A DNA stretch of 64,000 nt, from positions 434,001 through 498,000 of the forward strand of contig CAVYZL010000006.1 of assembly GCA_963773055.1 (NCBI GenBank), read 5' to 3'. This document shows positions 51,932 to 64,000 of this stretch, in pieces (positions within the stretch are counted from its first letter, which is position 1; each line of letters begins with the position of its first letter). The position numbers were made by a program, and so were the translations under genes. The stretch comes from PALSA-612 sp963773055 (lineage in GTDB: Bacteria > Actinomycetota > Thermoleophilia > Gaiellales > Gaiellaceae). Below the pieces are notes generated by a model that was not told the origin of the DNA, searched no databases, and saw nothing but the letters and a program-made list of their open reading frames with translations.

Positions 51932-51997
51932 TGCTTCGCCGGCCGGATCCACCGTGTGAAGACGCCGGATTCCCTTCCCGTAGACGCCAGGAGCCGT

Positions 51998-53500
51998 ATG
52001 TCAGCCAACGAGCAAAGCCGTGAGAACGTCGGCAAGATCGCCGAGATCAGGGGCGTCGTCATCGACGCCGTCTTCCCCGACCAGCTGCCGACCATCTACA
52101 GCGCGCTGCGCATCCCGATGGCCGGCTCGGACGGCTCGTCGAGCGACCTGATCGCCGAGGTGCAGCAGCACCTCGGAGACGACCGGGTCCGCGCCGTCGC
52201 CATGGATTCGACGGACGGCCTCGCCCGCGGATCCGACGCCTTCGACACGGGCGCGCCGATCAGCGTGCCCGTCGGCGACGGGACGCTCGGCCGGCTCTGG
52301 AACGTGATCGGCGAGCAGATCGACAAGCGCGAGCCGGTGGCGGGTGGACAGCGTTGGCCGATCCACCGCGACCCGCCGGCGTTCCCGGAGCTCTCGCCGA
52401 AGCTCGAGGTGTTCGAGACCGGGCTCAAGGTCGTCGACCTGACCGCGCCATTCGTGCGCGGAGGCAAGATCGGGCTCTACGGCGGCGCCGGTCTCGGCAA
52501 GACGGTGCTGATCCAGGAGCTGATCCACAACGTCGCGACGCAGCACGCCGGCGTCTCCGTGTTCGCGGGCGTCGGCGAGCGCACGCGCGAGGGCAACGAC
52601 CTCTGGCTCGAGATGCAGGCGTCGGGCGTCATCGACCGCGTCGCGCTCGTCTACGGGCAGATGAACGAGCCGCCCGGCGCCCGCCTCCGAGTCGGGCTCT
52701 CCGGCCTGACGATGGCGGAGTACTTCCGCGACCAGGGCCAGGACGTGCTCCTCTTCATCGACAACATCTTCCGCTTCGTCCAGGCGGGCTCGGAGGTGTC
52801 GGCGCTGCTCGGCCGGATGCCGTCCGCGGTCGGATACCAGCCGACCCTGGCGAGCGAGATGGGCGAGCTCCAGGAGCGGATCACATCCACGACCACGGGC
52901 TCCGTCACCTCGGTGCAGGCCGTCTACGTGCCTGCCGACGACATGACGGACCCGGCGCCGGCGGGGACGTTCGCGCACCTCGACGCGTTCATCGTCCTCT
53001 CGCGGCCGATCGCCGAGAAGGGCATCTACCCCTCGATCGACCCGCTCCAGTGCTTCTCGCGCGCCCTCCAGCCGGGCATCGTCTCGGACGACCACTACCA
53101 GACGACGACGCGCGTCCTCGAGATCCTCCAGCGCTACAAGGACCTCCAGGACATCATCGCCATCCTCGGCATGGACGAGCTGTCCGACGAGGACAAGCTG
53201 ACCGTGTCGCGGGCCCGCAAGGTCGAGCGCTTCCTCTCCCAGCCGATGTTCGTGGCCGAGGCGTTCACCGCTCGCCCGGGCGCGTACGTCAAGCTCGAGG
53301 ACACCGTCAAGGGCTTCCGCGAGATCGTCGAGGGCAAGCACGACGACCTGCCCGAGCAGGCCTTCTACATGGTCGGCACGATCGAGGAGGCGATCGAGGC
53401 GGCGCGCGGCTCGGTGACGATCACCGAGGCAGCCGAGGAGCCCGAGGCCGAAGAGGCAGCGGAGGAGGCCGTGGAGGCCGAGCCCGTCGCGACCTCCTAG
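51998..53500 (+). CDS. atpD: ATP synthase F1 subunit beta
   Basis: 500 residues. The catalytic P-loop GGAGLGKTVLI (Leu where most beta subunits have Val), the catalytic Glu in GERTREGNDLW, the Walker B DVLLFIDNIFRF and the DELSDEDKLTV motif (DELSEED type) are all present. An acidic tail of about 25 residues (rich in EEA) is longer than usual. The ATG is chosen because AGGAG stands 7 nt before it; an in-frame GTG at 51956 lacks one. It is separated from atpG by 14 kb and starts a second, two-gene atp operon. Confidence 0.96.
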   Translation: MSANEQSRENVGKIAEIRGVVIDAVFPDQLPTIYSALRIPMAGSDGSSSDLIAEVQQHLGDDRVRAVAMDSTDGLARGSDAFDTGAPISVPVGDGTLGRLWNVIGEQIDKREPVAGGQRWPIHRDPPAFPELSPKLEVFETGLKVVDLTAPFVRGGKIGLYGGAGLGKTVLIQELIHNVATQHAGVSVFAGVGERTREGNDLWLEMQASGVIDRVALVYGQMNEPPGARLRVGLSGLTMAEYFRDQGQDVLLFIDNIFRFVQAGSEVSALLGRMPSAVGYQPTLASEMGELQERITSTTTGSVTSVQAVYVPADDMTDPAPAGTFAHLDAFIVLSRPIAEKGIYPSIDPLQCFSRALQPGIVSDDHYQTTTRVLEILQRYKDLQDIIAILGMDELSDEDKLTVSRARKVERFLSQPMFVAEAFTARPGAYVKLEDTVKGFREIVEGKHDDLPEQAFYMVGTIEEAIEAARGSVTITEAAEEPEAEEAAEEAVEAEPVATS

Positions 53501-53511
53501 GGCGCGACGCC

Positions 53512-53934
53512 TTGGCCGACCGCAAGACGTTCGAGGTCTCCCTCGTCACGCCGGAGGGCATGGCGTTCGAGGGGCTCGCCGAGATGCTCGTCGTGCCCGG
53601 CGCGGCGGGTGAGATCGGCGTGCTCGCGCGCCACGCGCCGCTCGTCGCGATGCTGAAAGCGGGCTCGACGCGCGTCCACGTCGGCGGCGGTGAGATCATC
53701 GAGTTCGCCACCGGCCCCGGCTTCTTCAAGGTCGAGCAGGACCGCGCCCTCGCGCTCGTCGACGACGCTGTCGACGCCCGCGAGATCGACCGCGAGCGCG
53801 CCCAGGCACAGCTCGAGCAGGCGACTGCTGAGCTCGAGAAGGCGGAGGCGGGAGGCTCGGACGCTGACCGCTGGCAGCTCGAGCAGCGTGTTCGGCACGC
53901 GGAGAACCAGCTCTCCGTATCCGGCGGCGTCTAG
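53512..53934 (+). CDS. atpC: ATP synthase F1 subunit epsilon
   Basis: 140 residues. The beta-sandwich domain (FEVSLVTPEGMAFEGLAEML, VPGAAGEIGVLARHAPLVA) and the C-terminal helical part (EIDRERAQAQLEQATAELEKA) are normal. The only start codon fitting the domain is a TTG, 12 nt after the atpD stop, with no clear ribosome binding site, so it may be translated by coupling to atpD. The epsilon subunit attaches to gamma and inhibits ATP hydrolysis. Confidence 0.92.
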   Translation: MADRKTFEVSLVTPEGMAFEGLAEMLVVPGAAGEIGVLARHAPLVAMLKAGSTRVHVGGGEIIEFATGPGFFKVEQDRALALVDDAVDAREIDRERAQAQLEQATAELEKAEAGGSDADRWQLEQRVRHAENQLSVSGGV

Positions 53935-53966
53935 GAAACCACCCCTGCGACGGGGGTCGTGACTGC

Positions 53967-53972
53967 TATAGA
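53967..53972 (+). promoter_or_regulatory. -10 box (TATAGA), metH
   Basis: TATAGA ends 6 nt before the metH ATG (last base A rather than T). No riboswitch fits in the 44-nt gap after atpC; a leaderless message is likely. Confidence 0.4.
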
Positions 53973-53978
53973 GGCCGG

Positions 53979-57578
<3,600 letters not shown>

Positions 57579-57604
57579 CCGTCAGGGCTGCCCGCGCCGT
57601 CCGG

Positions 57605-57610
57605 TATCTT
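57605..57610 (+). promoter_or_regulatory. -10 box (TATCTT), LCP gene
   Basis: TATCTT stands 52 nt before the GTG start, in the 84-nt gap after metH; it would give a leader of about 45 nt. Weak evidence. Confidence 0.3.
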
Positions 57611-57662
57611 GACCCTGCGCGACCCGCACGCCCCGGAGGCGAGACGGGACGTGTGAGACCTC

Positions 57663-59675
57663 GTGCGGACGACGTTGAAAAGGGGATACGGCCGTAGCGC
57701 CAACGGAGACGGGCGCATCAGCCTCCCGCCCGACGCGCTGACGCCGGTCAACCGGTATCAGGCTCCAGACCCGCGTTCGAGAAGCGGGCTCGGGATCGTC
57801 GGCCGCATCCTCGCGATCGTCGGCGCCGGCCTGCTCATGCTCGCGTTCTCGCTCGTCGGCGGCGTCTACCTGTTCGTCCACGAGAGCGTCGCCGCGGTTA
57901 GCGCGCACTCGGCCGACGTGAAGGAGGCGCAGGCGCGCCTCGACTCGGTGCCGCCTGCGGACAAGGCCGCGATCGCGCTCGTGATCGGCTACGACCGCCG
58001 GCACGGTGAGTCGGAGGGAACGCCCTCGCGCTCCGACACGCTCATGCTCCTGCGGGCCGATCCGCAGACGAAGTCGATCTCGATGCTCTCGTTCCCGCGA
58101 GACATGATCGTCGACATCCGTTGCCCCGGAAACGAGTTCCGCTCGAAGATCAACGCGGCCTACGCCACCTGCGGCGCGAAGGGGTCGCTCGAGACGATCC
58201 GTGGTCTCACGGGTCTTCCGATCAACTATCTGATCGCCGTCAACTTCCGCGGGTTCAAGAAGATCGTCAACACGCTCGGTGGCGTCTGGGTCGACATCGA
58301 CCGCCGCTACTACAACAACAACGCCGGCGTCAGCCCAGGGTATGGCTACGCGAAGATCAACCTCCAGCCCGGCTACCAGCGGCTCACCGGGGGCTCGGCG
58401 CTCGACTTCGTGCGCTTTCGCCACACCGACTCGGACTTCCACCGCGTCGCGCGCCAGCAGCTGTTCGTGACCGCGATGAAGGAGCAGTTCAAGAACAGCT
58501 TCTCGGTCACGAAGGTCCCGAAGCTCGTCGGGGCGGTGACCAAGAACGTCGAGGTCGGGGTCGGCGGCGGCAAGGAGCTGTCACCGCGCACGATCCTCCG
58601 CTACGCCCTGTTCGCGTACGGCCTTCCGCCTGGCCACTTCTTCCAGGCGAAGATCGACGGCCTCACGGGCTACTCGGAACTGACGACAGACAGCACAAAC
58701 GTCCAGAACGCCGTTGCGGACTTCTCGAACCCCGACGTCGAGGCTCCTGCAGTAGCGACGGCCGTCGCACTCAACCGCAAGCTGAAGACAAAGGCGCCGA
58801 AGCCGTCAGAGACGACCGTGACGGTGCTGAACGGCAACGGCGTGGCGGGGTCGGGCGGCGAGGCCACGTATCTCCTCGGTCAGCGCGGCTACGACATGGT
58901 CGAGCCGGCGAACGGCGCGACGGGCAACGCGCCCACGTTCGACTACTTCCACACGGCGATCTACTACGACGCCCAGCGCAAGGGCTCGGCTGCAGCGGCG
59001 CGGCAACTGGCGAAGCTGTTCGGCGCCGCCGAGGCGATCGCCTATGCGAAGCCGAAGAAGTGCGTCGGCCCGGCGGTCGGTCAGCCGAAGAGCTGCCTCG
59101 TGCGACCGCTCGCCGACGACGCGATGCTCACCGTCGTCACGGGGCAGACGTTCCACAACTCCCTGCCTCCGGCGCCCGCGCGCACGACGTTGACGCGCCA
59201 GCTGCCGTACGTGCGCACGGATCGTCCCGCGACGGTCGGGCTCGTCCGGGCGCAGCAGCGCAAGGTCTCGTTCCCGCTCATGGTCCCATCCGTCCTCGAG
59301 CGTGCCTCGTCGCCCGATTCGGACGTGCCGGTGCGGACGTATCGCATCGGCGACGACTACGGCGCCGTTCGCCTCGTGTTCCGGCGCGGCCTCGAGTACT
59401 GGGGCGTCCAGGAGACAAACTGGAAGGACGCGCCGGTACTTGCGAACCGGAACTTCCACCGCATCATCAACGGCCGGGGATACGACTTCTACTACCGCGG
59501 CCAGAAGCTCCACATGATCGTCTTGCGCAAGGACGGCGCGACGTACTGGGTCGTGAACACGCTGCTCGACTCGCTCTCGAACGAGACGATGATCGCGATC
59601 GCGAAGGGCCTGCAGCCGCTGAACCCCAAGAAGCACCCCAAGCAGCACGCGAAGAAGGCGCACGGAGGCAAGTAG
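57663..59675 (+). CDS. LytR-CpsA-Psr (LCP) family cell-wall glycan ligase with LytR_C domain
   Basis: 670 residues. A 45-residue cytoplasmic N-terminus, one membrane helix (IVGAGLLMLAFSLVGGVYLF), then the LCP domain: SDTLMLLRADPQTKSISMLS, FPRDMIVDI and FVRFRHTDSDFHRVARQQ, with the phosphate-binding arginines. A LytR_C domain follows from about residue 380 (TVTVLNGNGVAGSGG) and a last 150-residue part ending in a Lys/His-rich tail. LCP enzymes move polyprenyl-linked glycans onto peptidoglycan. The GTG start is the first in frame. The gene precedes UDP-glucose dehydrogenase and sugar-nucleotide genes, consistent with a wall-polymer role. Confidence 0.92.
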   Translation: MRTTLKRGYGRSANGDGRISLPPDALTPVNRYQAPDPRSRSGLGIVGRILAIVGAGLLMLAFSLVGGVYLFVHESVAAVSAHSADVKEAQARLDSVPPADKAAIALVIGYDRRHGESEGTPSRSDTLMLLRADPQTKSISMLSFPRDMIVDIRCPGNEFRSKINAAYATCGAKGSLETIRGLTGLPINYLIAVNFRGFKKIVNTLGGVWVDIDRRYYNNNAGVSPGYGYAKINLQPGYQRLTGGSALDFVRFRHTDSDFHRVARQQLFVTAMKEQFKNSFSVTKVPKLVGAVTKNVEVGVGGGKELSPRTILRYALFAYGLPPGHFFQAKIDGLTGYSELTTDSTNVQNAVADFSNPDVEAPAVATAVALNRKLKTKAPKPSETTVTVLNGNGVAGSGGEATYLLGQRGYDMVEPANGATGNAPTFDYFHTAIYYDAQRKGSAAAARQLAKLFGAAEAIAYAKPKKCVGPAVGQPKSCLVRPLADDAMLTVVTGQTFHNSLPPAPARTTLTRQLPYVRTDRPATVGLVRAQQRKVSFPLMVPSVLERASSPDSDVPVRTYRIGDDYGAVRLVFRRGLEYWGVQETNWKDAPVLANRNFHRIINGRGYDFYYRGQKLHMIVLRKDGATYWVVNTLLDSLSNETMIAIAKGLQPLNPKKHPKQHAKKAHGGK

Positions 59676-59678
59676 GCT
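59673..59678 (+). promoter_or_regulatory. -10 box (TAGGCT) overlapping the LCP stop
   Basis: TAGGCT begins with the TAG stop of the LCP gene and ends 6 nt before the GTG of the UDP-glucose dehydrogenase gene, the recurring leaderless spacing. Confidence 0.4.
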
Positions 59679-59684
59679 CCGCCC

Positions 59685-60980
59685 GTGACGCGGATCGCCG
59701 TCTTCGGAGCGGGGTACGTCGGGCTCGTCTCGGGCGCGTGCTTCGCCGATCTCGGGCACGAGGTCGTCGTGCGCGACGTCGTCCCCGAGCGGATCGACGG
59801 GCTGCGCGCCGGTCGGATCCCGATCCACGAGCCCGGGCTCGACGACGTGATCGCGCGCGCGGGAGACCGGCTTCGCTACACGCTCGACGTGGGGGAGGCG
59901 CTCGACGGCGCCGAGCTCGCGTTCGTCGCCGTCGGCACGCCTCCGACCTACTCGGGCGACGCGGACCTGTCCGCGATCTGGACGGTCGTCGACGAGCTGC
60001 CGGATGACGCGTCGACGACGCTCGTGATGAAGAGCACAGTGCCGCCAGGTACCGGCGAAAAGGTACGCCGGACGCTCGACGCCCGCGGGCTGGGCGGGGT
60101 CGGCTACGTCTCGAACCCAGAGTTCCTCGCCGAGGGAACGGCCGTGCGCGACTTCATGCACCCGAGCCGCGTCGTGATCGGGGCGTTCGAGCCCGCGGAC
60201 GCAGAGCGGGTGGCCGAGCTGTACGCGCCGCTCGATGCGACGATCGTGCAGACGGACGTCGCCTCGGCGGAGATGATCAAGCTCGCGTCGAACGCGTTTC
60301 TCTCGACGCGGATCAGCTTCATCAACGAGATCGCGAGCGTCTGCGAGCTGATCGGCGCGGACGTCGTCGACGTGGCGCATGGAATCGGCCTCGACGAGCG
60401 CCTCGGGCCGCACTTCCTCAAAGCCGGCCTCGGCTTCGGCGGCAGCTGCTTCCCTAAGGACGTCTCCGCGCTCAAGCAGCTCGCCGGGAACTCCGGCTAC
60501 CACTTCCAGCTGCTCTCGGCGGTGATCGAGGTGAACGAGCTCCAGAAGCGGCGCGTGATCCAGAAGCTCCAGACGCATCTCGGCGACCTGCACGACAAGC
60601 GCGTGACGCTGCTGGGGCTCGCGTTCAAGCCGGGCACGGACGATCTGCGCGAGGCGCCGAGCCTCGTCATCGCCGCACGGCTGATCGCGGAGGGGGCGGA
60701 GGTTCGTGGCTGGGATCCCGTCGCGGACGCGCGCCACCTGCTGCCCGACGTCGAGGTCTACGACGACGTGCTCGCGGCCGTGACCGGCGTGGATGCCGCC
60801 GTGATCGTCACCGAGTGGCCAGAGCTCGCGATGCTCGCGACTCCGCAGGTCTTCGAGGCGATGAGGACGCCGGTGATCATCGACGGGCGGAACCTGCTCG
60901 ACCCCGCGGCGGCGCGCGCTGCCGGCTTCGTCTACGAGGGCATCGGGCGTCCCGTACCCGACCCCGAGCTCGCCCGCTGA
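59685..60980 (+). CDS. UDP-glucose 6-dehydrogenase
   Basis: 431 residues. NAD site VFGAGYVGLVSGACF, the catalytic Cys in LGFGGSCFPKDVSAL, and conserved LSTRISFINEI and VTLLGLAFKPGTDDLREAPS. It makes UDP-glucuronate for surface polymers. GDP-mannose dehydrogenase belongs to the same family; the overall length and neighbours favour UDP-glucose. The stop overlaps the nucleotidyltransferase gene by TGATG. Confidence 0.9.
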   Translation: MTRIAVFGAGYVGLVSGACFADLGHEVVVRDVVPERIDGLRAGRIPIHEPGLDDVIARAGDRLRYTLDVGEALDGAELAFVAVGTPPTYSGDADLSAIWTVVDELPDDASTTLVMKSTVPPGTGEKVRRTLDARGLGGVGYVSNPEFLAEGTAVRDFMHPSRVVIGAFEPADAERVAELYAPLDATIVQTDVASAEMIKLASNAFLSTRISFINEIASVCELIGADVVDVAHGIGLDERLGPHFLKAGLGFGGSCFPKDVSALKQLAGNSGYHFQLLSAVIEVNELQKRRVIQKLQTHLGDLHDKRVTLLGLAFKPGTDDLREAPSLVIAARLIAEGAEVRGWDPVADARHLLPDVEVYDDVLAAVTGVDAAVIVTEWPELAMLATPQVFEAMRTPVIIDGRNLLDPAAARAAGFVYEGIGRPVPDPELAR

Positions 60981-61675
60981 TGGAGGCGATCATCCTCGCC
61001 GGCGGCAAGGCCGAGCGGCTAGGGGATGCGGCGGGCGGCCGGCCGAAGGCGCTCGTCCCGGTGGCGGGGAGGCCCCTCGCCGCGTACCAGATCGCACGGC
61101 TCGTCGCGGCGGGCGTAGACCGCGTCATCGTCTCGTGCGCCGCCGGGCAGGGAGCAGAGTTCTCCGGCGCACTCGTCGGCTTGGGCGCGGAGATCGTCTG
61201 TGCCGAGGAGCCCGAGCGCTTGGGTCGCGGCGGCGGGATCAAGTTCGCGGCCCGAGAGCGCGCGGAGGCAGGCGACGTCTACGCGTTGAACAGCGACGAG
61301 CTGGTCGACGTCGATTTCACCGCTCTGCTCCGCCAGCACCGTGAGAGTGGAGCGGCGGCAACGGTTGCGATCGCGCGTCCGCGATCGCGGTTCGCCGTGG
61401 TCGAGGTTGGAGACGACGACGTCATCTCGGGGTTCACGGAGTCCGGCCACGACCCGTACTGGGTGAACTGCGGCATCTATGTGCTCTCGGCCGAGGCGAT
61501 CGAGCGCTTTCCCGACCGTGGTGATCACGAGTCGACTGCCTTCCCGAAGCTGGCCGCCGAGGGTCGGCTGCGGGCGTTCCGGCACGAGGGTCTGTGGTTG
61601 ACCGTGAACACGGCGAAAGAGCTTCGCCGTGCGGAGGAGCACGTCGCCGCGAACCCCGAGTGGCTTGCGGCATGA
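60980..61675 (+). CDS. Sugar nucleotidyltransferase
   Basis: 231 residues of the NTP-transferase fold. The N-terminal AIILAGGKAERLGDAAGG nucleotide loop, RPKALVPVAGRPLAAYQI with the sugar-phosphate Lys, and ALNSDELVDVDF hold the metal Asp. Size fits the short mannose-1-phosphate guanylyltransferase or glucose-1-phosphate thymidylyltransferase class; which sugar is unknown. It overlaps the cupin gene by ATGA. A cupin resembling phosphomannose isomerase follows, which favours mannose metabolism. Confidence 0.85.
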   Translation: MEAIILAGGKAERLGDAAGGRPKALVPVAGRPLAAYQIARLVAAGVDRVIVSCAAGQGAEFSGALVGLGAEIVCAEEPERLGRGGGIKFAARERAEAGDVYALNSDELVDVDFTALLRQHRESGAAATVAIARPRSRFAVVEVGDDDVISGFTESGHDPYWVNCGIYVLSAEAIERFPDRGDHESTAFPKLAAEGRLRAFRHEGLWLTVNTAKELRRAEEHVAANPEWLAA

Positions 61676-62052
61676 GCGAGTACGCAGTCGAGCCGCGGCG
61701 GGTCGAGAAGCCCTGGGGCTGGGAGCTGATCTGGGCGCTCACGGACGACTACTGCGGGAAGCTCCTGTTCGTGAAGGCAGGCGAGGAGCTCTCGCTGCAG
61801 TACCACGAGGTCAAGGACGAGTCGTGGTACGTCGAGCGGGGGCGTGCAGAGCTCGAGCTTGGCGCGCTCGACGACGGCGAGCGGACGCTCGTCGAGATCG
61901 GTCCCGAGGACTGCTACCGCTTTCCTTCCCGCACGGTGCACCGTCTTCGCGCGCTCGAGGACACGCTGATCGTCGAGGTCTCGACCTCCCAGCTCGACGA
62001 CGTCGTCCGCCTCGAGGACGCCTACGGGCGCGCCGGCACGTCAGAACCTTGA
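61672..62052 (+). CDS. Cupin, mannose-6-phosphate isomerase C-terminal type
   Basis: 126 residues, a single double-stranded beta-helix. RVEKPWGWELIWALT, LQYHEVKDESWYVERG (HxxxxE metal motif variant) and FPSRTVHRLRALEDTLIVEVST are the type II mannose-6-phosphate isomerase signatures normally fused to a guanylyltransferase domain. Here the two are adjacent separate genes linked by ATGA, so they likely act together. Isomerase activity is a family inference. Confidence 0.85.
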   Translation: MSEYAVEPRRVEKPWGWELIWALTDDYCGKLLFVKAGEELSLQYHEVKDESWYVERGRAELELGALDDGERTLVEIGPEDCYRFPSRTVHRLRALEDTLIVEVSTSQLDDVVRLEDAYGRAGTSEP

Positions 62053-62070
62053 CAAGCTTGTGCTAAGGTT
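62045..62070. promoter_or_regulatory. Candidate MerR operator (AACCTT...AAGGTT)
   Basis: AACCTT (62045-62050) and AAGGTT (62065-62070) form an inverted repeat around a CAAGCTTG palindrome (62053-62060). It overlaps the end of the cupin gene and the MerR -10 box, as expected for an autoregulated MerR-family gene. Confidence 0.5.
62064..62069 (+). promoter_or_regulatory. -10 box (TAAGGT), MerR gene
   Basis: TAAGGT ends 7 nt before the GTG start and overlaps the right arm of the putative operator. A leaderless message controlled by its own product is plausible. Confidence 0.45.
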
Positions 62071-62076
62071 CGCGCC

Positions 62077-62403
62077 GTGGATGGGGGTTACACGGTCGGC
62101 CGCGCAGCTGCGCAAACGGGCTGGTCGCCGCGGATGCTCAGGTATCTCGAGCGCGCGGGGCTTGTCGTTCCCGAGCGCACGGCAACCGGTTACCGGCGCT
62201 ACGGCCTCCGCGAGCTGAACCAGCTTCGCTCGCTGCGGGACCTCCTTCAACGGTTCGACATCGACATCTCGGATGTCGCGTTCGCGTCACGCCTGCGCCG
62301 CGATCCGGCGCTGCGAGCATCGCTGGACAGCTGGCTCGCCGGGATGGATCTCGAAGCGCTCGAGTGGGAGCAGCGAAAGCACGAGCGGCTGCTCGCCGCC
62401 TAG
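62077..62403 (+). CDS. MerR-family transcriptional regulator
   Basis: 108 residues. The winged helix is clear (YTVGRAAAQTGWSPRMLRYLERAGLVVPERTATGYRRYG), with the wing arginines, followed by a helical dimerisation end. There is no cysteine at all, so it is not a metal sensor of the classic MerR kind. GTG start set by the -10 box. It lies 22 nt upstream of ahcY on the same strand, probably an operon, which suggests control of the methionine/SAH cycle (inference). Confidence 0.85.
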   Translation: MDGGYTVGRAAAQTGWSPRMLRYLERAGLVVPERTATGYRRYGLRELNQLRSLRDLLQRFDIDISDVAFASRLRRDPALRASLDSWLAGMDLEALEWEQRKHERLLAA

Positions 62404-62424
62404 AAGCAGAAAAGACAGGAGAAG

Positions 62425-63699
<1,275 letters not shown>

Positions 63700-63725
63700 C
63701 CCGTTCGGACAAGGCTTCGTTGCAC

Positions 63726-63752
63726 AGGGGACAGTCGCAGTGACTGTCCCCT
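63726..63752. repeat. Hairpin AGGGGACAGTC...GACTGTCCCCT, REP-like or terminator
   Basis: A perfect 11-bp stem with a 5-nt loop, between ahcY and mtnA, followed by TTG. It would serve as a terminator for ahcY, but its GGGGAC arm matches the hairpin at 22.37 kb and the general REP form. Confidence 0.7.
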
Positions 63753-63766
63753 TGTACGTTCTCGAC

Positions 63767-64000
63767 ATGGCCGAGCTCGCCCCCGACCAGATCGTCCGCC
63801 TCGAGCCGGGCCGCGTGGTCGTCCTCGACCAGAGGCGGCTGCCGGACGAGGAGGTCGAGCTCGTGTGCGCCTCCGCGGTGGAGGTAGCGGAGGCGATCCG
63901 GACCCTCGCGGTGCGCGGCGCTCCGGCGATCGGTGTAGCCGCCGCGTACGGGTACGCGCTCGCCGCCGAGCGGGGGGAGGACCTCGACGCCGCGGACGCC
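63767..64000 (+). CDS. mtnA: S-methyl-5-thioribose-1-phosphate isomerase, N-terminal part
   Basis: The first 78 codons are present; the gene leaves the window. DQRRLPDEEVELVCASAVEV and IRTLAVRGAPAIGVAAAYGY are strong MtnA signatures (eIF2B-alpha/MtnA family). It isomerises methylthioribose-1-phosphate in the methionine salvage pathway, in keeping with metH and ahcY nearby. ribose-1,5-bisphosphate isomerase is a related alternative, less likely for a bacterium of this kind. Confidence 0.88.
   Translation, partial: MAELAPDQIVRLEPGRVVVLDQRRLPDEEVELVCASAVEVAEAIRTLAVRGAPAIGVAAAYGYALAAERGEDLDAADA

Noticed and set aside
53935..53978. Cobalamin riboswitch before metH
   Set aside because: Only 44 nt separate atpC and metH, too short for a riboswitch, and no B12-box sequence is seen.
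58806..60737. A 643-codon minus-strand open frame
   Set aside because: Antisense shadow of the LCP and UDP-glucose dehydrogenase genes, which carry clear motifs.
62049..62070. A standard -35/-10 promoter (TTGACA at 62049) for the MerR gene
   Set aside because: TTGACA is only 9 nt from the TAAGGT box, far short of the usual 16-19 nt, so it is more likely part of the operator.
62404..62424. SAH riboswitch before ahcY
   Set aside because: The gap is 21 nt and contains only a ribosome binding site.

Overview
The window is 64 kb of densely coding, very GC-rich DNA (about 70% by eye). Genes are short-spaced, often overlap as ATGA/GTGA, and frequently start with GTG or TTG. The order rpmE ... prfA-prmC-tsaC-glyA-upp-wecA-atpZ/I-atpBEFHAG, the LytR-CpsA-Psr protein, the PadR regulator and the many TAnnnT -10 boxes sitting 6-9 nt before start codons point to Actinomycetota, most likely a deep lineage such as Thermoleophilia. 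That placement is an inference from gene content; no rRNA or tRNA gene was seen. No gene-free stretch exceeds about 200 nt.

Layout. 0-2 kb (mostly minus strand): a partial secreted protein, carbamate kinase and a CAP-domain secreted protein. 2-20.3 kb: a short-chain acyl-CoA metabolism region (thiolase, 3-hydroxybutyryl-CoA dehydrogenase, acyl-CoA dehydrogenase, cobalamin adenosyltransferase, a two-subunit B12 acyl-CoA mutase, enoyl-CoA hydratase, ETF beta/alpha and ETF-quinone oxidoreductase). It is interrupted by a minus-strand methyltransferase/acetyltransferase/CapK-like ligase cassette, an MFS transporter, a TauE-like permease, a flippase, a metallo-beta-lactamase-fold hydrolase and an M23 peptidase. 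20.3-22.9 kb: threonine dehydratase, ribosomal protein L31, DUF1385 and OsmC. 22.8-27 kb (minus): a zinc-ribbon/adenylate cyclase/AAA/TPR protein preceded by a PadR regulator. 27-38 kb: prfA-prmC-tsaC-glyA-upp-wecA and the first part of the ATP synthase operon (atpZ, atpI, atpB, E, F, H, A, G). 38-51.9 kb: a lipoprotein, a MoxR/DUF58/VWA/TPR operon, a peptide ABC transporter and a lone zinc-finger anti-sigma-like protein. 52-54 kb: atpD and atpC. 54-64 kb: metH, an LCP protein, UDP-glucose dehydrogenase, a sugar nucleotidyltransferase, a cupin, a MerR regulator, ahcY and the start of mtnA.

How it works together. The mutase large subunit carries Phe64 and Gln182 at the positions where methylmalonyl-CoA mutase has Tyr89 and Arg207, so it reads as an isobutyryl-CoA mutase. 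With the other enzymes it would make a complete route isobutyryl-CoA -> butyryl-CoA -> crotonyl-CoA -> 3-hydroxybutyryl-CoA -> acetoacetyl-CoA -> 2 acetyl-CoA, with electrons passing via ETF and ETF-QO to the quinone pool and the B12 cofactor supplied by the adenosyltransferase. metH, ahcY and mtnA form a methionine/SAM-cycle neighbourhood.

Main oddities. The ATP synthase operon is split between atpG and atpD by about 14 kb of unrelated genes. There are about 15 apparent frameshifts in otherwise well-conserved genes, eleven of them packed into 31.6-34.7 kb, which suggests local sequence error. Other points are a repeated start-proximal -10 architecture suggesting leaderless mRNAs, three REP-like palindromes, and an ETF-QO lacking one iron-sulfur cysteine.
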